From contig JAHHDR010000028.1 in assembly GCA_019739215.1 (NCBI GenBank), forward strand, positions 124,001-188,000: a DNA stretch of 64,000 nt, in the 5' to 3' direction. Positions 54,618 through 62,736 of this stretch are shown piece after piece (within the stretch, counting starts at the first letter, position 1; every line of letters starts with the position of its first letter). The DNA is from Rhizobium sp. GTDB lineage: Bacteria; Pseudomonadota; Alphaproteobacteria; Rhizobiales; Rhizobiaceae. The notes beneath the pieces are model-generated. The model made no database searches. It saw only the letters and a list, made by a program, of their open reading frames with translations, and was not told the DNA's origin. Both the position numbers and the translations under genes were made by a program.

Positions 54618-54713
54618 ATAATGGTCTCCTCCTGTCGTCCGGGGGTGTCGCCATGATCCTTGCCGATCGGCTGCGGCAATCCTGCCGTGCCACCGCCCAG
54701 TTCTGAATAGCAT

Positions 54714-54734
54714 ATTGTCTTACAGCATGACGAT
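54714..54734. promoter_or_regulatory. GntR-like operator, copy 1
   Basis: A 21-bp imperfect palindrome beginning ATTGTCTTACAGCATG, with 7 of 10 arm positions matching around a central A. The longer arms CATATTGTC (54711-54719) and GACGATATG (54729-54737) match at 8 of 9. It lies between divergent genes starting at 54617 and 54777. A second version (ATTGTCATACAGTATG) is at 55625. The form resembles FadR-type GntR sites; the regulator is not in this part of the window. Confidence 0.55.
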
Positions 54735-54776
54735 ATGGCATATCAAGCATGACCGCAAGAATTCTGGAGGAACGCC

Positions 54777-55598
54777 GTGCAAGACGCCCTGACCCCCTTC
54801 TATGAGGTGCTGGCGCTTCGCTATGCGACGACGGCGCTCGATCGACCGCGCCGGGAAAACTTCTTCCCGGGCATGGACCTGCATGACGGCGTCATGCCGC
54901 TTGATTACTTCATCTGGGTTATCCGCGGCGACGGCCGAACGGTTGTCGTCGACACAGGTTTCGGCGAGGCGCAGGCGCTGAAGCGCGGCAGGCGTCTTCT
55001 CCACGATCCCGTTGCCTTGCTCGCGCAGGCTGGCATCCGTGCAGCCGACGTCAGCGACGTCATTCTTACCCATCTCCACTATGACCATGCCGGCGGTCTC
55101 TCATCCTTCCCGAAGGCGACATTCCACCTGCAGGATGACGAAATGCGCTTCGCCACCGGCCGCCAGATGTGTCATGCCTGCATGAGCGCGCCGTTCGAGT
55201 GCACGGACGTGGTGGAAACCGTGAAACTTGTCTTCGATGGACGGGTCCGGTTCCATGACGGCGACGCCACTCTGCTTCCCGGAATCGAGCTTTTCAGGGT
55301 TGGGGGGCATTCCGGCGGGCTGCAGGTGGTGCGGGTCGCCACCCGCAGGGGCGGGCTCGTCCTGGCGTCAGATGCGTTTCACTTCAATGAGAACCGCCTC
55401 CGGCGCGCGCCTTTCCCCATTGTCCATCACGTCGGCGAGATGCTGGAGGGCTTCGCGCGGTGCGAGGCACTTGCCGGCGGGCGGGAGGATCTCCTGATAC
55501 CCGGCCACGACCCGGACGTCACTCGACGGTGGCCGCGCTGGCGCGCGGACGTCGCCGACATCATCCGGCTGGACGCCGAGCCGGGCGAAAAAATTTGA
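54777..55598 (+). CDS. Metallo-beta-lactamase-fold hydrolase (lactonase-like)
   Basis: A 273-residue MBL-fold protein with the metal motif THLHYDHAGG (about 101-110), a third His in GGHSGG near 182, an Asp in ASDAFH near 200 and a final His in PGHD near 245. The layout is that of N-acyl-homoserine lactonase-like enzymes, but substrates vary widely. GTG 54777 is the start, with GGAGG six bases upstream. It is divergent from the hydroxyacid dehydrogenase and 78 bp before the serine hydrolase. A lactone or ester intermediate of the local catabolic pathway is a plausible substrate. Confidence 0.88.
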   Translation: MQDALTPFYEVLALRYATTALDRPRRENFFPGMDLHDGVMPLDYFIWVIRGDGRTVVVDTGFGEAQALKRGRRLLHDPVALLAQAGIRAADVSDVILTHLHYDHAGGLSSFPKATFHLQDDEMRFATGRQMCHACMSAPFECTDVVETVKLVFDGRVRFHDGDATLLPGIELFRVGGHSGGLQVVRVATRRGGLVLASDAFHFNENRLRRAPFPIVHHVGEMLEGFARCEALAGGREDLLIPGHDPDVTRRWPRWRADVADIIRLDAEPGEKI

Positions 55599-55624
55599 CG
55601 ATTACCTGCCCATCATATTGACGG

Positions 55625-55645
55625 ATTGTCATACAGTATGTAATT
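55625..55645. promoter_or_regulatory. GntR-like operator, copy 2
   Basis: Begins ATTGTCATACAGTATG and contains the perfect palindrome CATACAGTATG (55630-55640). It matches copy 1 at 54714 over ATTGTCWTACAGYATG. It lies 31 bp upstream of the serine hydrolase ATG at 55677, where a bound repressor would block the long downstream operon. Confidence 0.6.
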
Positions 55646-55676
55646 CATGCCGCCACAGTGAGTGCGGGAGGCATAT

Positions 55677-56861
55677 ATGCAGCTGGACGACAGGCTGACA
55701 TCGCGGGATGTGAGCTATCAGTTCTCGGGGCAGTACGATCCGGCGTTTCGGCCAGTGGTCGAGGCGTTCATGGAGAATTACGCCGTCGAGGAAGAGATCG
55801 GCTCGGCAACGACGGTCGTCGTCGACGGTCGCACGGTGGTCGACGTCTGGGGTGGCTATCGCGACGGTGCCCGGACGCTTCCCTGGCAGGCCGACACGAT
55901 CGTCTGCATGATGTCCGTTGCCAAGGGCATTTCCGGCATTGCCTTCAACATTCTGATCGATCGCGGTCTTGTCGATCCGGACGCGCCGGTCGCGACGTAT
56001 TGGCCGGAATTCGCCCAGAACGGCAAGGAAGGCCTGCTGGTCCGTCATGTGCTGGATCACACGGCAGGGCTTCCGGTCGTGCTCGATCCGCTCTGGAAAA
56101 GGGCGATCTTCGAATGTGATACGATCGTCAAGGCGCTGGAGAAGCAGGCGCCGCTCTGGGAGCCCGGCACGACGGCGGCCTATCACATCCATACCCAGGG
56201 AAACATCCTGGGCGAAATCGTCCGGCGCATCACCGGCAAGCGCTACCCGCAATTCATCCATGATGAACTGATTGCGCCGCTGGGGCTGGACTATCGAATC
56301 GGCGGGCTGACGGATGTCGACATGGCGCGTTGCGCCGAGCTGGTGCCGACGGTCGAGGGAACGCTCTTCGCCCGCAAGGACAGCGAGCCGGATTCGCTGC
56401 TTGCCAAGGGCTTCTGGCAGCATCCAGACGAGCCGATCAATATCACCCTCAATTCCGACGGCTGGCGCCAGTCCGAGATCGCCAGCGCCAACGGCCACGG
56501 CACGGCGCGGTCCGTTGCGACCATCTACGGCACCATGGCGCGCGGCGGCAGCCTGGGCGACGTCACGATCATGCGTCCCGAGACCGTTCGCGACATGCTG
56601 ACCGAGCAGCATAACCAGACCGAGCAAATGCAGCAGCGCCCCTATCATCAGGCGCGTGGCATATTGCTCAACACCGAGCAGTCGGTCTGGATGGGTCCCA
56701 ACCCACACGCCTTCGGCCACCACGGCTTCGGCGGTTCGATCGGCATGGGTGACCCGGATGCGAAGATCGGCCTTTCCTACGCCTGCAACAAGATGCATGC
56801 CCGGCCGGACAACGGTCCGCGTGCCCGGCGCATCATCGAAGCCGTCTACAGGGTGATCTGA
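55677..56861 (+). CDS. Serine hydrolase, class C beta-lactamase/EstB-like family
   Basis: A 394-residue beta-lactamase-fold serine hydrolase. The nucleophile motif is Ser80-Val-Ala-Lys83 (MMSVAKG), the Tyr motif fits YHIHTQ near 166, and the third motif fits HHGFGGSIG near 350. Members are esterases, lactonases or D-aminopeptidases more often than drug-inactivating enzymes. No export signal is visible. The ATG at 55677 has GGGAGG five bases upstream. It opens the operon that runs through two SDRs to the branched-chain-type importer. Confidence 0.88.
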   Translation: MQLDDRLTSRDVSYQFSGQYDPAFRPVVEAFMENYAVEEEIGSATTVVVDGRTVVDVWGGYRDGARTLPWQADTIVCMMSVAKGISGIAFNILIDRGLVDPDAPVATYWPEFAQNGKEGLLVRHVLDHTAGLPVVLDPLWKRAIFECDTIVKALEKQAPLWEPGTTAAYHIHTQGNILGEIVRRITGKRYPQFIHDELIAPLGLDYRIGGLTDVDMARCAELVPTVEGTLFARKDSEPDSLLAKGFWQHPDEPINITLNSDGWRQSEIASANGHGTARSVATIYGTMARGGSLGDVTIMRPETVRDMLTEQHNQTEQMQQRPYHQARGILLNTEQSVWMGPNPHAFGHHGFGGSIGMGDPDAKIGLSYACNKMHARPDNGPRARRIIEAVYRVI

Positions 56862-56862
56862 G

Positions 56863-57651
56863 ATGGCGACCGGAGAGCTCAACCCCAGGATCGCCGCAGT
56901 GACCGGCGGCGCAGGCGGCATCGGCGAAGCCTGCGTGGCGCGACTGACGGCGTCAGGCTGGCGCGTCGTGGTGCTCGATCGCGACGAGGAGCGCGCCCAT
57001 GCGGTTGCCAAGGCCCATGGCGGCGTCGGTCATCGCATCGATATCGGCGATTCAGCGAGCATCGAGGCGGCGGCCGAGTTCGTCGAGCGCGAGGTCGGGC
57101 CGGTGTCGGGCCTTGCCTGCGTGGCGGCGCATCTCGAAAACCCGCATCGCCCGGAAGCCCAGGACCCGGCTGAATGGGACGATATCGTTCGCGTCAATCT
57201 CACCGGCACGTTCCGCACCATGACCGCGTTCGGCAAGGGCATGCTCGCGAGGCGGTCGGGCGCCATCGTCAATGTCGGCTCGATCACCGCGTTCAACTCG
57301 TCGCCGCTCCAGGCCTACGGGCCGACCAAGGCCGGCATCATCAACATGTCGCGCAACTTCGCGGTCGCCTGGGGGCGCAAGGGGATCAGGGTCAACACCG
57401 TCTGCCCCGGCCCCACCCGGACGCCGGCCGTCGAGGCAAGCTATGCACGGGGCGAGCGCAATCCGGAGACGATGATCCGCCAGACCGCGCTCGGCCGCCT
57501 AGTGCAGCCGAGCGAGGTGGCCAATGCGATCGCGTTCCTACTCTCCGATGACGCCTCGGCCATCACCGGAATAGAGGTCAGCGTGGATGCCGGCGTGCTC
57601 GCCGCCCAACTCTGGTCGATGTATGGCGGGGTCCCCGATGCAGAGAGTTGA
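56863..57651 (+). CDS. Short-chain dehydrogenase/reductase (SDR)
   Basis: A 262-residue SDR with TGGAGGIG near 13-20, Asp near 39 (VLDRDEE), Ser in VGSITAFNSS and YGPTKAG as the catalytic pair near 156-160. The usual NNAG is replaced by CVAAH (about 86-90), so the adenine-pocket loop is atypical. It begins one base after the serine hydrolase stop and ends 10 bases before the next SDR. It likely oxidises a hydroxyl of the pathway substrate. Confidence 0.88.
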   Translation: MATGELNPRIAAVTGGAGGIGEACVARLTASGWRVVVLDRDEERAHAVAKAHGGVGHRIDIGDSASIEAAAEFVEREVGPVSGLACVAAHLENPHRPEAQDPAEWDDIVRVNLTGTFRTMTAFGKGMLARRSGAIVNVGSITAFNSSPLQAYGPTKAGIINMSRNFAVAWGRKGIRVNTVCPGPTRTPAVEASYARGERNPETMIRQTALGRLVQPSEVANAIAFLLSDDASAITGIEVSVDAGVLAAQLWSMYGGVPDAES

Positions 57652-57661
57652 GGATAGCAGA

Positions 57662-58417
57662 ATGAGCGGTGAACTTCAGGGACAGGTGGTCCTGGTGACG
57701 GGCGCGGGGCGCGGAATCGGACAGGCCGCCGCGATGCGGATCGCCGCCCGTGGCGGCGCCGTCGGCGTGGTCGACATCGTCGACGAAACGGCCTCCGCGA
57801 CAGCAGCTGAGATCACTCAAGCCGGTGGCCGGGCGATTGCGCTGGCGGCCGATGTCGCCGACCGGACAGCCGTGCTTGCGGCGGCCGAGCGGCTGGCCGG
57901 AGCCTTCGGGCCGCTGACGGGGATCGTCAACGATGCGATGTGGATTCGTTACGGGCCGATCGAGGGTGTCGAGGAAGAGGTGCTCGACCGCATGCTCGCC
58001 GTCGGCGTCAAGGCGGCATTCTGGGGCGTGCAGGCGCTGCTGCAGCATGGTTCGCAAGGCCCGCGCGCCGTGGTCAACATTGCCTCTCCCGTTGCCGACC
58101 TCGGCATGGCCAACACGGCATCCTACACCGCCGTCAAGGGCGCCATCGCGGCGCTGACGCGGCAACTCGCCGTGGAACTTGGCCCGCAGGGCATTCGCGT
58201 CAACGCGGTAACCCCTGGCGCGGTGCCGACGCCAGGCGCGCGCTCGATCGTCGACGAGGCAGGATATGCGAGACGCCGGCAACAGACGCCGCTCGGCCGG
58301 CTGGGTGAAGAGAGCGAGATCGCCGCGGCGATCGCCTTCCTGCTCGGCCCCGATGCGAGCTTCATCACCGGCGAGATCCTCCATGTCGATGGGGGCATTA
58401 CGGTCAAGTCCATGTAG
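57662..58417 (+). CDS. Short-chain dehydrogenase/reductase (SDR)
   Basis: A 251-residue SDR: TGAGRGIG near 13-20, VNDAM in place of NNAG near 88, Ser in NIASPVAD, YTAVKGA as the catalytic pair and the ending HVDGGITVKSM. The start at 57662 (MSGELQGQ) has GAGGA eight bases upstream; longer readings overlap the previous SDR. It is the second of two tandem SDRs in this operon. Two short hairpins follow before the next gene. Confidence 0.88.
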   Translation: MSGELQGQVVLVTGAGRGIGQAAAMRIAARGGAVGVVDIVDETASATAAEITQAGGRAIALAADVADRTAVLAAAERLAGAFGPLTGIVNDAMWIRYGPIEGVEEEVLDRMLAVGVKAAFWGVQALLQHGSQGPRAVVNIASPVADLGMANTASYTAVKGAIAALTRQLAVELGPQGIRVNAVTPGAVPTPGARSIVDEAGYARRRQQTPLGRLGEESEIAAAIAFLLGPDASFITGEILHVDGGITVKSM

Positions 58418-58425
58418 GCGGACCA

Positions 58426-58497
58426 CGGGGCATTGCCCCGGCATGGACAACCATTCGGGTCAGCCGACCCTTGGCGCCTGCCGCAGCCGCGGCAGGC
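58426..58497. terminator. Two stem-loops after the SDR pair
   Basis: CGGGGC-ATT-GCCCCG (58426-58440) is a perfect 6-bp hairpin. GCCTGCCGC (58476-58484) pairs perfectly with GCGGCAGGC (58489-58497) around AGCC. They fill the gap between the SDR pair and the carboxymuconolactone-decarboxylase-like gene. No U-run follows, so they may adjust relative expression inside one operon. Confidence 0.55.
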
Positions 58498-58560
58498 GAG
58501 GGATGAACATGGCCGGCGTTCTCTGGAACCTGCCAGCCGTAAGCGAGCGAGGGAATTGAA

Positions 58561-58983
58561 ATGTACAAGCACTCGGAAGCAGACACGGTCGGAGACCTGT
58601 TCGAGCGTGGCCTGGAACTGCGTCGGCAGGTACTCGGCGCCGAGTATGTCGATCGCTCGATCAACGCGGCCAACGAATTCACGATGGCGTTTCAGCACAT
58701 CACCACGGAATGGTGCTGGGGCTATGCCTGGGGGCGGGACACGCTGGACCTGAAGACCCGCAGCATGCTGAACCTCGCCATGCTGACGGCCCTCAACCGG
58801 GCAGCCGAGATCAGGCTGCATGTGCGTGGCGCGATCAACAATGGCGTCACTGCGGAGGAAATCCGCGAGGTGCTGCTGCATGCGACGGTCTATTGCGGCA
58901 TCCCGGCCGGCCTCGACGCCTTCAAGGCGGCCAACGAGGTGCTGCTGGAAATGAAGGTGATCGAGCCGAAGCCGGCCGAATAG
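58561..58983 (+). CDS. Carboxymuconolactone-decarboxylase-family protein
   Basis: A 140-residue CMD-fold protein. The core WCWGYAWGRDTLDLKTRSMLNLAMLTALNRAAEIRLHVRGAINNGVTAEEIREVLLHATVYCGIPAG spans about 50-115 and carries the family Glu/His positions. The AhpD-type CxxC pair is absent, so a decarboxylase or lactone-handling role is more likely than peroxidase activity. It sits 143 bp after the SDR pair and 80 bp before the binding-protein gene. Context suggests a ring- or lactone-containing growth substrate. Confidence 0.87.
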   Translation: MYKHSEADTVGDLFERGLELRRQVLGAEYVDRSINAANEFTMAFQHITTEWCWGYAWGRDTLDLKTRSMLNLAMLTALNRAAEIRLHVRGAINNGVTAEEIREVLLHATVYCGIPAGLDAFKAANEVLLEMKVIEPKPAE

Positions 58984-59063
58984 CGGCATTGCCGCCGACC
59001 GGGCGGATCTGTGCAATTTCTGGCGGAGAGCACGTCTCTGCCAACAACACGGGAGGAACGGAA

Positions 59064-60359
59064 ATGGAAAGCATGAGCAGGTTCAACCTCGCGACTAGTC
59101 GGCGCCAGGTGATCAAGGGACTGGCGGCGGGCGGCGCGGCTGCGGCGCTCGGCATGCCCTATTTGGCGCGGGCGGCCGAAGACACGATCCGGATCGGATA
59201 TATCGACCAGTTCACCGGCATCCGTTCCAACTTCGCCGAAACGGCTCCCTGGGTGGTCGAACAGATCCAGGCCCATCTCAAGGACGGCCTCGACATCGGC
59301 GGCAAGAAATACGCCGTCGAAATCCTGTCGCGCGACAGCCAGTCCGATCCCAACCGCATGGGCAGTCTCGGCAACGAACTCGTTCTGAGGGAAAATGTCG
59401 ATCTGCTTCTCGTGGCGGATGGCCTCGCGGCGCCCGCGCTCGAAATCTGCGACCAGAATGGAACGCCGGGCATTTCGACGATCCTGCAATGGGAACCCTT
59501 CTATGCGGCGCGTGGATCGAGCCCGGAAAAGGGCTATCCCTGGAGCTTCCTGTTCTTCTGGAGCGGCGCCGACATCATCAAGAACTACATCGGCATGTGG
59601 GAAGCCTCGGGCATCGACAAGGCCGTCGGCACATTTTACGAGGACAACGACTTCGGCCGCGGCTTCTCCGGCGGCATGACGGCGTCGCTCAAGGAGGCCG
59701 GGTTCAAGGAAGTGCAGGGCGGCCTGTTCAAGGAGCAGGTCGATGACTTTTCCAACCAGGTCGCGGCGTTCCGCGACGGCGGTGCCAAGATCGTCACCGG
59801 CCTTGTCTTTCCGCAGCATTTCGCCACCTTCTGGGGCCAGGCGCAGCAGGCCGGGCTGGAACTGGACGCGGCGACGATCGCGGCGGCCTTCGTGTTCCCG
59901 AGCGGCGTCGAAGTCCTCGGCGATCAGGGCGCGGGCATGTCCACCGAGATCTGGTTCAACCGTCAGCTTCCGTTCAAGTCCAGCCTGACCGGCCAGTTGG
60001 CAAACGACTTCTGCTCGGACTACGAGGCTTCGACGGGCCGCCAGTGGGCGCAGCCGATGGGCTACCATCACGCGATCTGGGAGGTCGGTATCGCCGCTCT
60101 CAAGGCGTCCGGCGATCCGAAGAACCGGGCTGCCGTTCGCGATGCGATCGCCGGGCTCGATCTCGACACGGTCATCGGAAAGGTCGACTTCAAGAATTCG
60201 ACGATGAAGTCGGTCGCCAACACCTGGGTTACGATGGGCCAGTGGCATCGCAATCCCGAGGGCAGCAAGTTCCCCTATGAGCTCTACGTGACCAACAACG
60301 TGACGGCGCCCCAGGTGCCGATCCAGAAGGAGTTCCAGAAGCTGTCCGCCTTCAAGTAA
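59064..60359 (+). CDS. Branched-chain amino acid-type ABC transporter substrate-binding protein
   Basis: A 431-residue Peripla_BP_6 protein. The N-terminus TSRRQVIKGLAAGGAAAALG carries twin arginines and a hydrophobic stretch ending LARAAE, so Tat export is likely. The mature part starts DTIRIGYIDQFTGI and contains LFFWSGADIIKNYIGM. GGAGG precedes the ATG at 59064. The family often imports aromatic or dicarboxylic compounds as well as amino acids, which would suit the catabolic genes upstream. A strong hairpin follows the stop. Confidence 0.93.
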   Translation: MESMSRFNLATSRRQVIKGLAAGGAAAALGMPYLARAAEDTIRIGYIDQFTGIRSNFAETAPWVVEQIQAHLKDGLDIGGKKYAVEILSRDSQSDPNRMGSLGNELVLRENVDLLLVADGLAAPALEICDQNGTPGISTILQWEPFYAARGSSPEKGYPWSFLFFWSGADIIKNYIGMWEASGIDKAVGTFYEDNDFGRGFSGGMTASLKEAGFKEVQGGLFKEQVDDFSNQVAAFRDGGAKIVTGLVFPQHFATFWGQAQQAGLELDAATIAAAFVFPSGVEVLGDQGAGMSTEIWFNRQLPFKSSLTGQLANDFCSDYEASTGRQWAQPMGYHHAIWEVGIAALKASGDPKNRAAVRDAIAGLDLDTVIGKVDFKNSTMKSVANTWVTMGQWHRNPEGSKFPYELYVTNNVTAPQVPIQKEFQKLSAFK

Positions 60360-60378
60360 GGTTGCCTGCTTCTGCAAT

Positions 60379-60404
60379 CGCGGGGCGCCGGACGGCGCCC
60401 CGCG
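60379..60404. terminator. Perfect 12-bp stem-loop after the binding-protein gene
   Basis: Arms 60379-60390 and 60393-60404 are perfectly complementary and almost pure G+C, with a GA loop. It lies 20 bases after the binding-protein stop and 25 before the ATPase gene. No U-run follows; differential expression within the importer operon is the likely role. Confidence 0.75.
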
Positions 60405-60429
60405 GATAGTGTTGTCTTTGACGGAGACT

Positions 60430-61170
60430 ATGGTGGCACCGGTCTTGCAAGCAGAAAACCTGACGCGCAGTTTCGGCTCGATCGTCGTGGCGGACGACCT
60501 GTCCTTTTCGGTCGAGCAGGGTGAGTGCCTTGGCATCATCGGACCCAACGGAGCCGGAAAGACGTCGGTTTTCAATATCCTCGCCGGCGTGATCCGGCCA
60601 CAGTCCGGCCGGGTCCTGCTTGCCGGCCAGGATGTGACGCGCCAATCGCAGTTCGAACGGACGCGCCTGGGCGTCGGCCGCACCTATCAGGTCCCCCAGC
60701 CGTTCGGCCAGATGAGTGCTTACGAGAATGTCCTGACCGCCACGACCTTCGGCGGCAGGCGCAGGGGGCGCGATGCTGCCGACAGGGCTTACGACATTCT
60801 CACGCGCACCGGCCTGTCGGCACGCGCGGACATGCTCGCCGGCTCCTTGCCCCTTCTCGACCGCAAGCGCCTCGAACTCGCCCGCGCAATGGCGCTCGAG
60901 CCCCGGCTCCTGCTTCTCGACGAGATCGCGGGTGGCTTGACCGAAGCCGAAGTGAACCAGCTCGTGGATCTCATCCTGACGCTGAAGAAGGAACTCGCCA
61001 TGGTCTGGATCGAGCATGTGACGCATGCACTCTCCGCCGCGGCCGACCGCGTGCTTGCCATCAATGCGGGCAGGAAGATCGCCGAAGGCACGCCTGCCGA
61101 CGTCATGGCCGATGCGGCCGTCCAGGAAATCTATATGGGAGCGATTATCGATGCCCCTGCTCTCGATTGA
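60430..61170 (+). CDS. Branched-chain-type ABC transporter ATPase (LivG)
   Basis: A 246-residue ATPase with Walker A GPNGAGKTSVFN near 38, the LivG-type segment TRLGVGRTYQVPQPFGQMSAYENV, a signature-like region GSLPLLDRKRLELARAM and Walker B LLLLDEIAGGL. The strict LSGGQ is replaced by AGSLPLLDR, a common LivG variation. GGAG lies three bases before ATG 60430 and six before GTG 60433, so either could be used. Its end overlaps the LivF gene by 20 bases. Confidence 0.92.
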   Translation: MVAPVLQAENLTRSFGSIVVADDLSFSVEQGECLGIIGPNGAGKTSVFNILAGVIRPQSGRVLLAGQDVTRQSQFERTRLGVGRTYQVPQPFGQMSAYENVLTATTFGGRRRGRDAADRAYDILTRTGLSARADMLAGSLPLLDRKRLELARAMALEPRLLLLDEIAGGLTEAEVNQLVDLILTLKKELAMVWIEHVTHALSAAADRVLAINAGRKIAEGTPADVMADAAVQEIYMGAIIDAPALD

Positions 61171-61861
61171 AAATCTCGATGTCTTCCACGGCGATTTCCA
61201 CGCCATCCGCAATCTCACCCTCGGCATCGACGAGGGGCAGACCGTGGCGATCATCGGTGCTAACGGCGCCGGCAAGTCGACACTGCTCAACGCGATCTGC
61301 GGCCTCAACCCGCAGAAGAAGGGCCGGATCACCTTTGACGGCGCCGACATCACGCGGCTGAGGGCCGACCTGATCGCGCGGCAGGGCATCACCATGGTTC
61401 CCGAGGGCAGGCGGCTCTTCGGCAGCCTCTCGGTAGAGGACAATCTGAAAGTCGGGGGTTCCGCCGGACGGCCTGGCCCATGGACGCTCGATACCGTCTA
61501 CGGTCTGTTTCCGCGCCTGGGCGAACTGCGCAAGATGCAGGCGGGCGCGCTCTCGGGCGGCCAGCAGCAGATGGTCGCCATCGGCCGCGCTCTGATGACC
61601 AATCCTCGGCTGCTGCTGTGCGACGAGATCTCGCTCGGGCTTGCGCCGAAGATCATTCTCGACATCTACCGCTGCTTCCAGGCGATCGCCGAAAGCGGGG
61701 TTTCCATCCTGCTCATCGAGCAGAACGTGGCGCAGGCCTGCAACGCTTCGCAGAAGGTCTACTGCCTGCTGGAGGGCAGGGTGAGCCTCGAGGGCGAGCC
61801 CCGTGAACTTTCGATGCAGGCCATCACCGCCGCCTATTTCGGAACGGAGAGCCACGCATGA
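61151..61861 (+). CDS. Branched-chain-type ABC transporter ATPase (LivF)
   Basis: A 236-residue ATPase: Walker A GANGAGKSTLLN near 37, QGITMVPEGRRLFGSLSVEDNL near 80, signature LSGGQQQMVAIGRALM and Walker B LLLCDEISLGLAP. It pairs with LivG to energise the importer. The ATG at 61151 lies inside the end of livG, with GGGAG upstream. Its stop overlaps the LivH start (ATGA). Confidence 0.93.
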   Translation: MPLLSIENLDVFHGDFHAIRNLTLGIDEGQTVAIIGANGAGKSTLLNAICGLNPQKKGRITFDGADITRLRADLIARQGITMVPEGRRLFGSLSVEDNLKVGGSAGRPGPWTLDTVYGLFPRLGELRKMQAGALSGGQQQMVAIGRALMTNPRLLLCDEISLGLAPKIILDIYRCFQAIAESGVSILLIEQNVAQACNASQKVYCLLEGRVSLEGEPRELSMQAITAAYFGTESHA

Positions 61862-62736
61862 TCTGGGTTGAAACCATCGTCAACGGAATCCTGCTGGGCG
61901 GGCTCTATGCACTGATCGGCCTGGGCCTCGGCTTCGCCTTCGGCGTGATGCGGATCGTCAATGTGGCCCAGGGCGATTTCATCGTCGCGGCCGCCTTCAT
62001 CGGCGTCTTCCTCTATCCATGGACCCCCGTCCATCCGATCCTCGTGATCATTCCCGTTGCCCTGATCGCCTTCGGCGTCGGAATGCTCATGCAGCGCTTC
62101 ATGATCAACAAGGTGCTGGGGCAGGACCAGATTCCGCAGATCCTGCTAACATTCGGCCTTGCGATCGTGCTGCGCAACGGCATGGTCGAACTCTTCGGCG
62201 CCAATAGCCAGTCGATCAATGTCGGCAACCTCAGGTTCTGGGGCTTCGATTTCCTGGGACTGCGCCTCGGGGTGCTGCCGGTCGTCATCCTGGCGATCGC
62301 GGTCGTGCTGTTCGGTGGCCTTCGCTTCTGGCTGAACGCCTCCAAGACCGGCCGGATCATCCGCGCCACCGCGGATGACTACCAGGTCATCCAGTTGCTC
62401 GGCGTCAACTATCGGCGCGTCTATTCGATCGCGATGGGCCTTGCGATGGCGCTCTCCGCGGTGGCGGGCGTGTTGCTGGCGATGCGCGGCTCGTTCACGC
62501 CCTATGCCGGCGCCGACCGGCTGCTCATCGCCTTCGAGGTCGTGGTCATCGGCGGGCTCGGCTCCTTCTGGGGCATGTTCATCGGCGGCATCGTGCTGGG
62601 GGTGACGCAGCTGGTCGCGCTCAAGATCGATCCTTCGTCCGGCCTGATGTACGGACATATCGTCTTCTTCATCATCCTGATCCTCTGGCCGAAGGGCCTG
62701 TCGTCGATCTTCCGTTCGGGGATGTTTCACAAATGA
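61858..62736 (+). CDS. Branched-chain-type ABC transporter permease (LivH)
   Basis: A 292-residue permease with about eight membrane segments. The N-terminus has NGILLGGLYALIGLGLGFAFGVMRIVNVAQGDF, diagnostic of LivH, and near 225 VVIGGLGSFWGMFIGGIVLG. It overlaps livF upstream and livM downstream by four bases each, so the five transporter genes are one transcription unit. Confidence 0.94.
   Translation: MIWVETIVNGILLGGLYALIGLGLGFAFGVMRIVNVAQGDFIVAAAFIGVFLYPWTPVHPILVIIPVALIAFGVGMLMQRFMINKVLGQDQIPQILLTFGLAIVLRNGMVELFGANSQSINVGNLRFWGFDFLGLRLGVLPVVILAIAVVLFGGLRFWLNASKTGRIIRATADDYQVIQLLGVNYRRVYSIAMGLAMALSAVAGVLLAMRGSFTPYAGADRLLIAFEVVVIGGLGSFWGMFIGGIVLGVTQLVALKIDPSSGLMYGHIVFFIILILWPKGLSSIFRSGMFHK

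Noticed and set aside
58890-60683. 597-codon minus-strand open frame opposite the LIV binding-protein gene
   Set aside because: Antisense to a clear binding protein with ribosome site and signal peptide; no domain seen.
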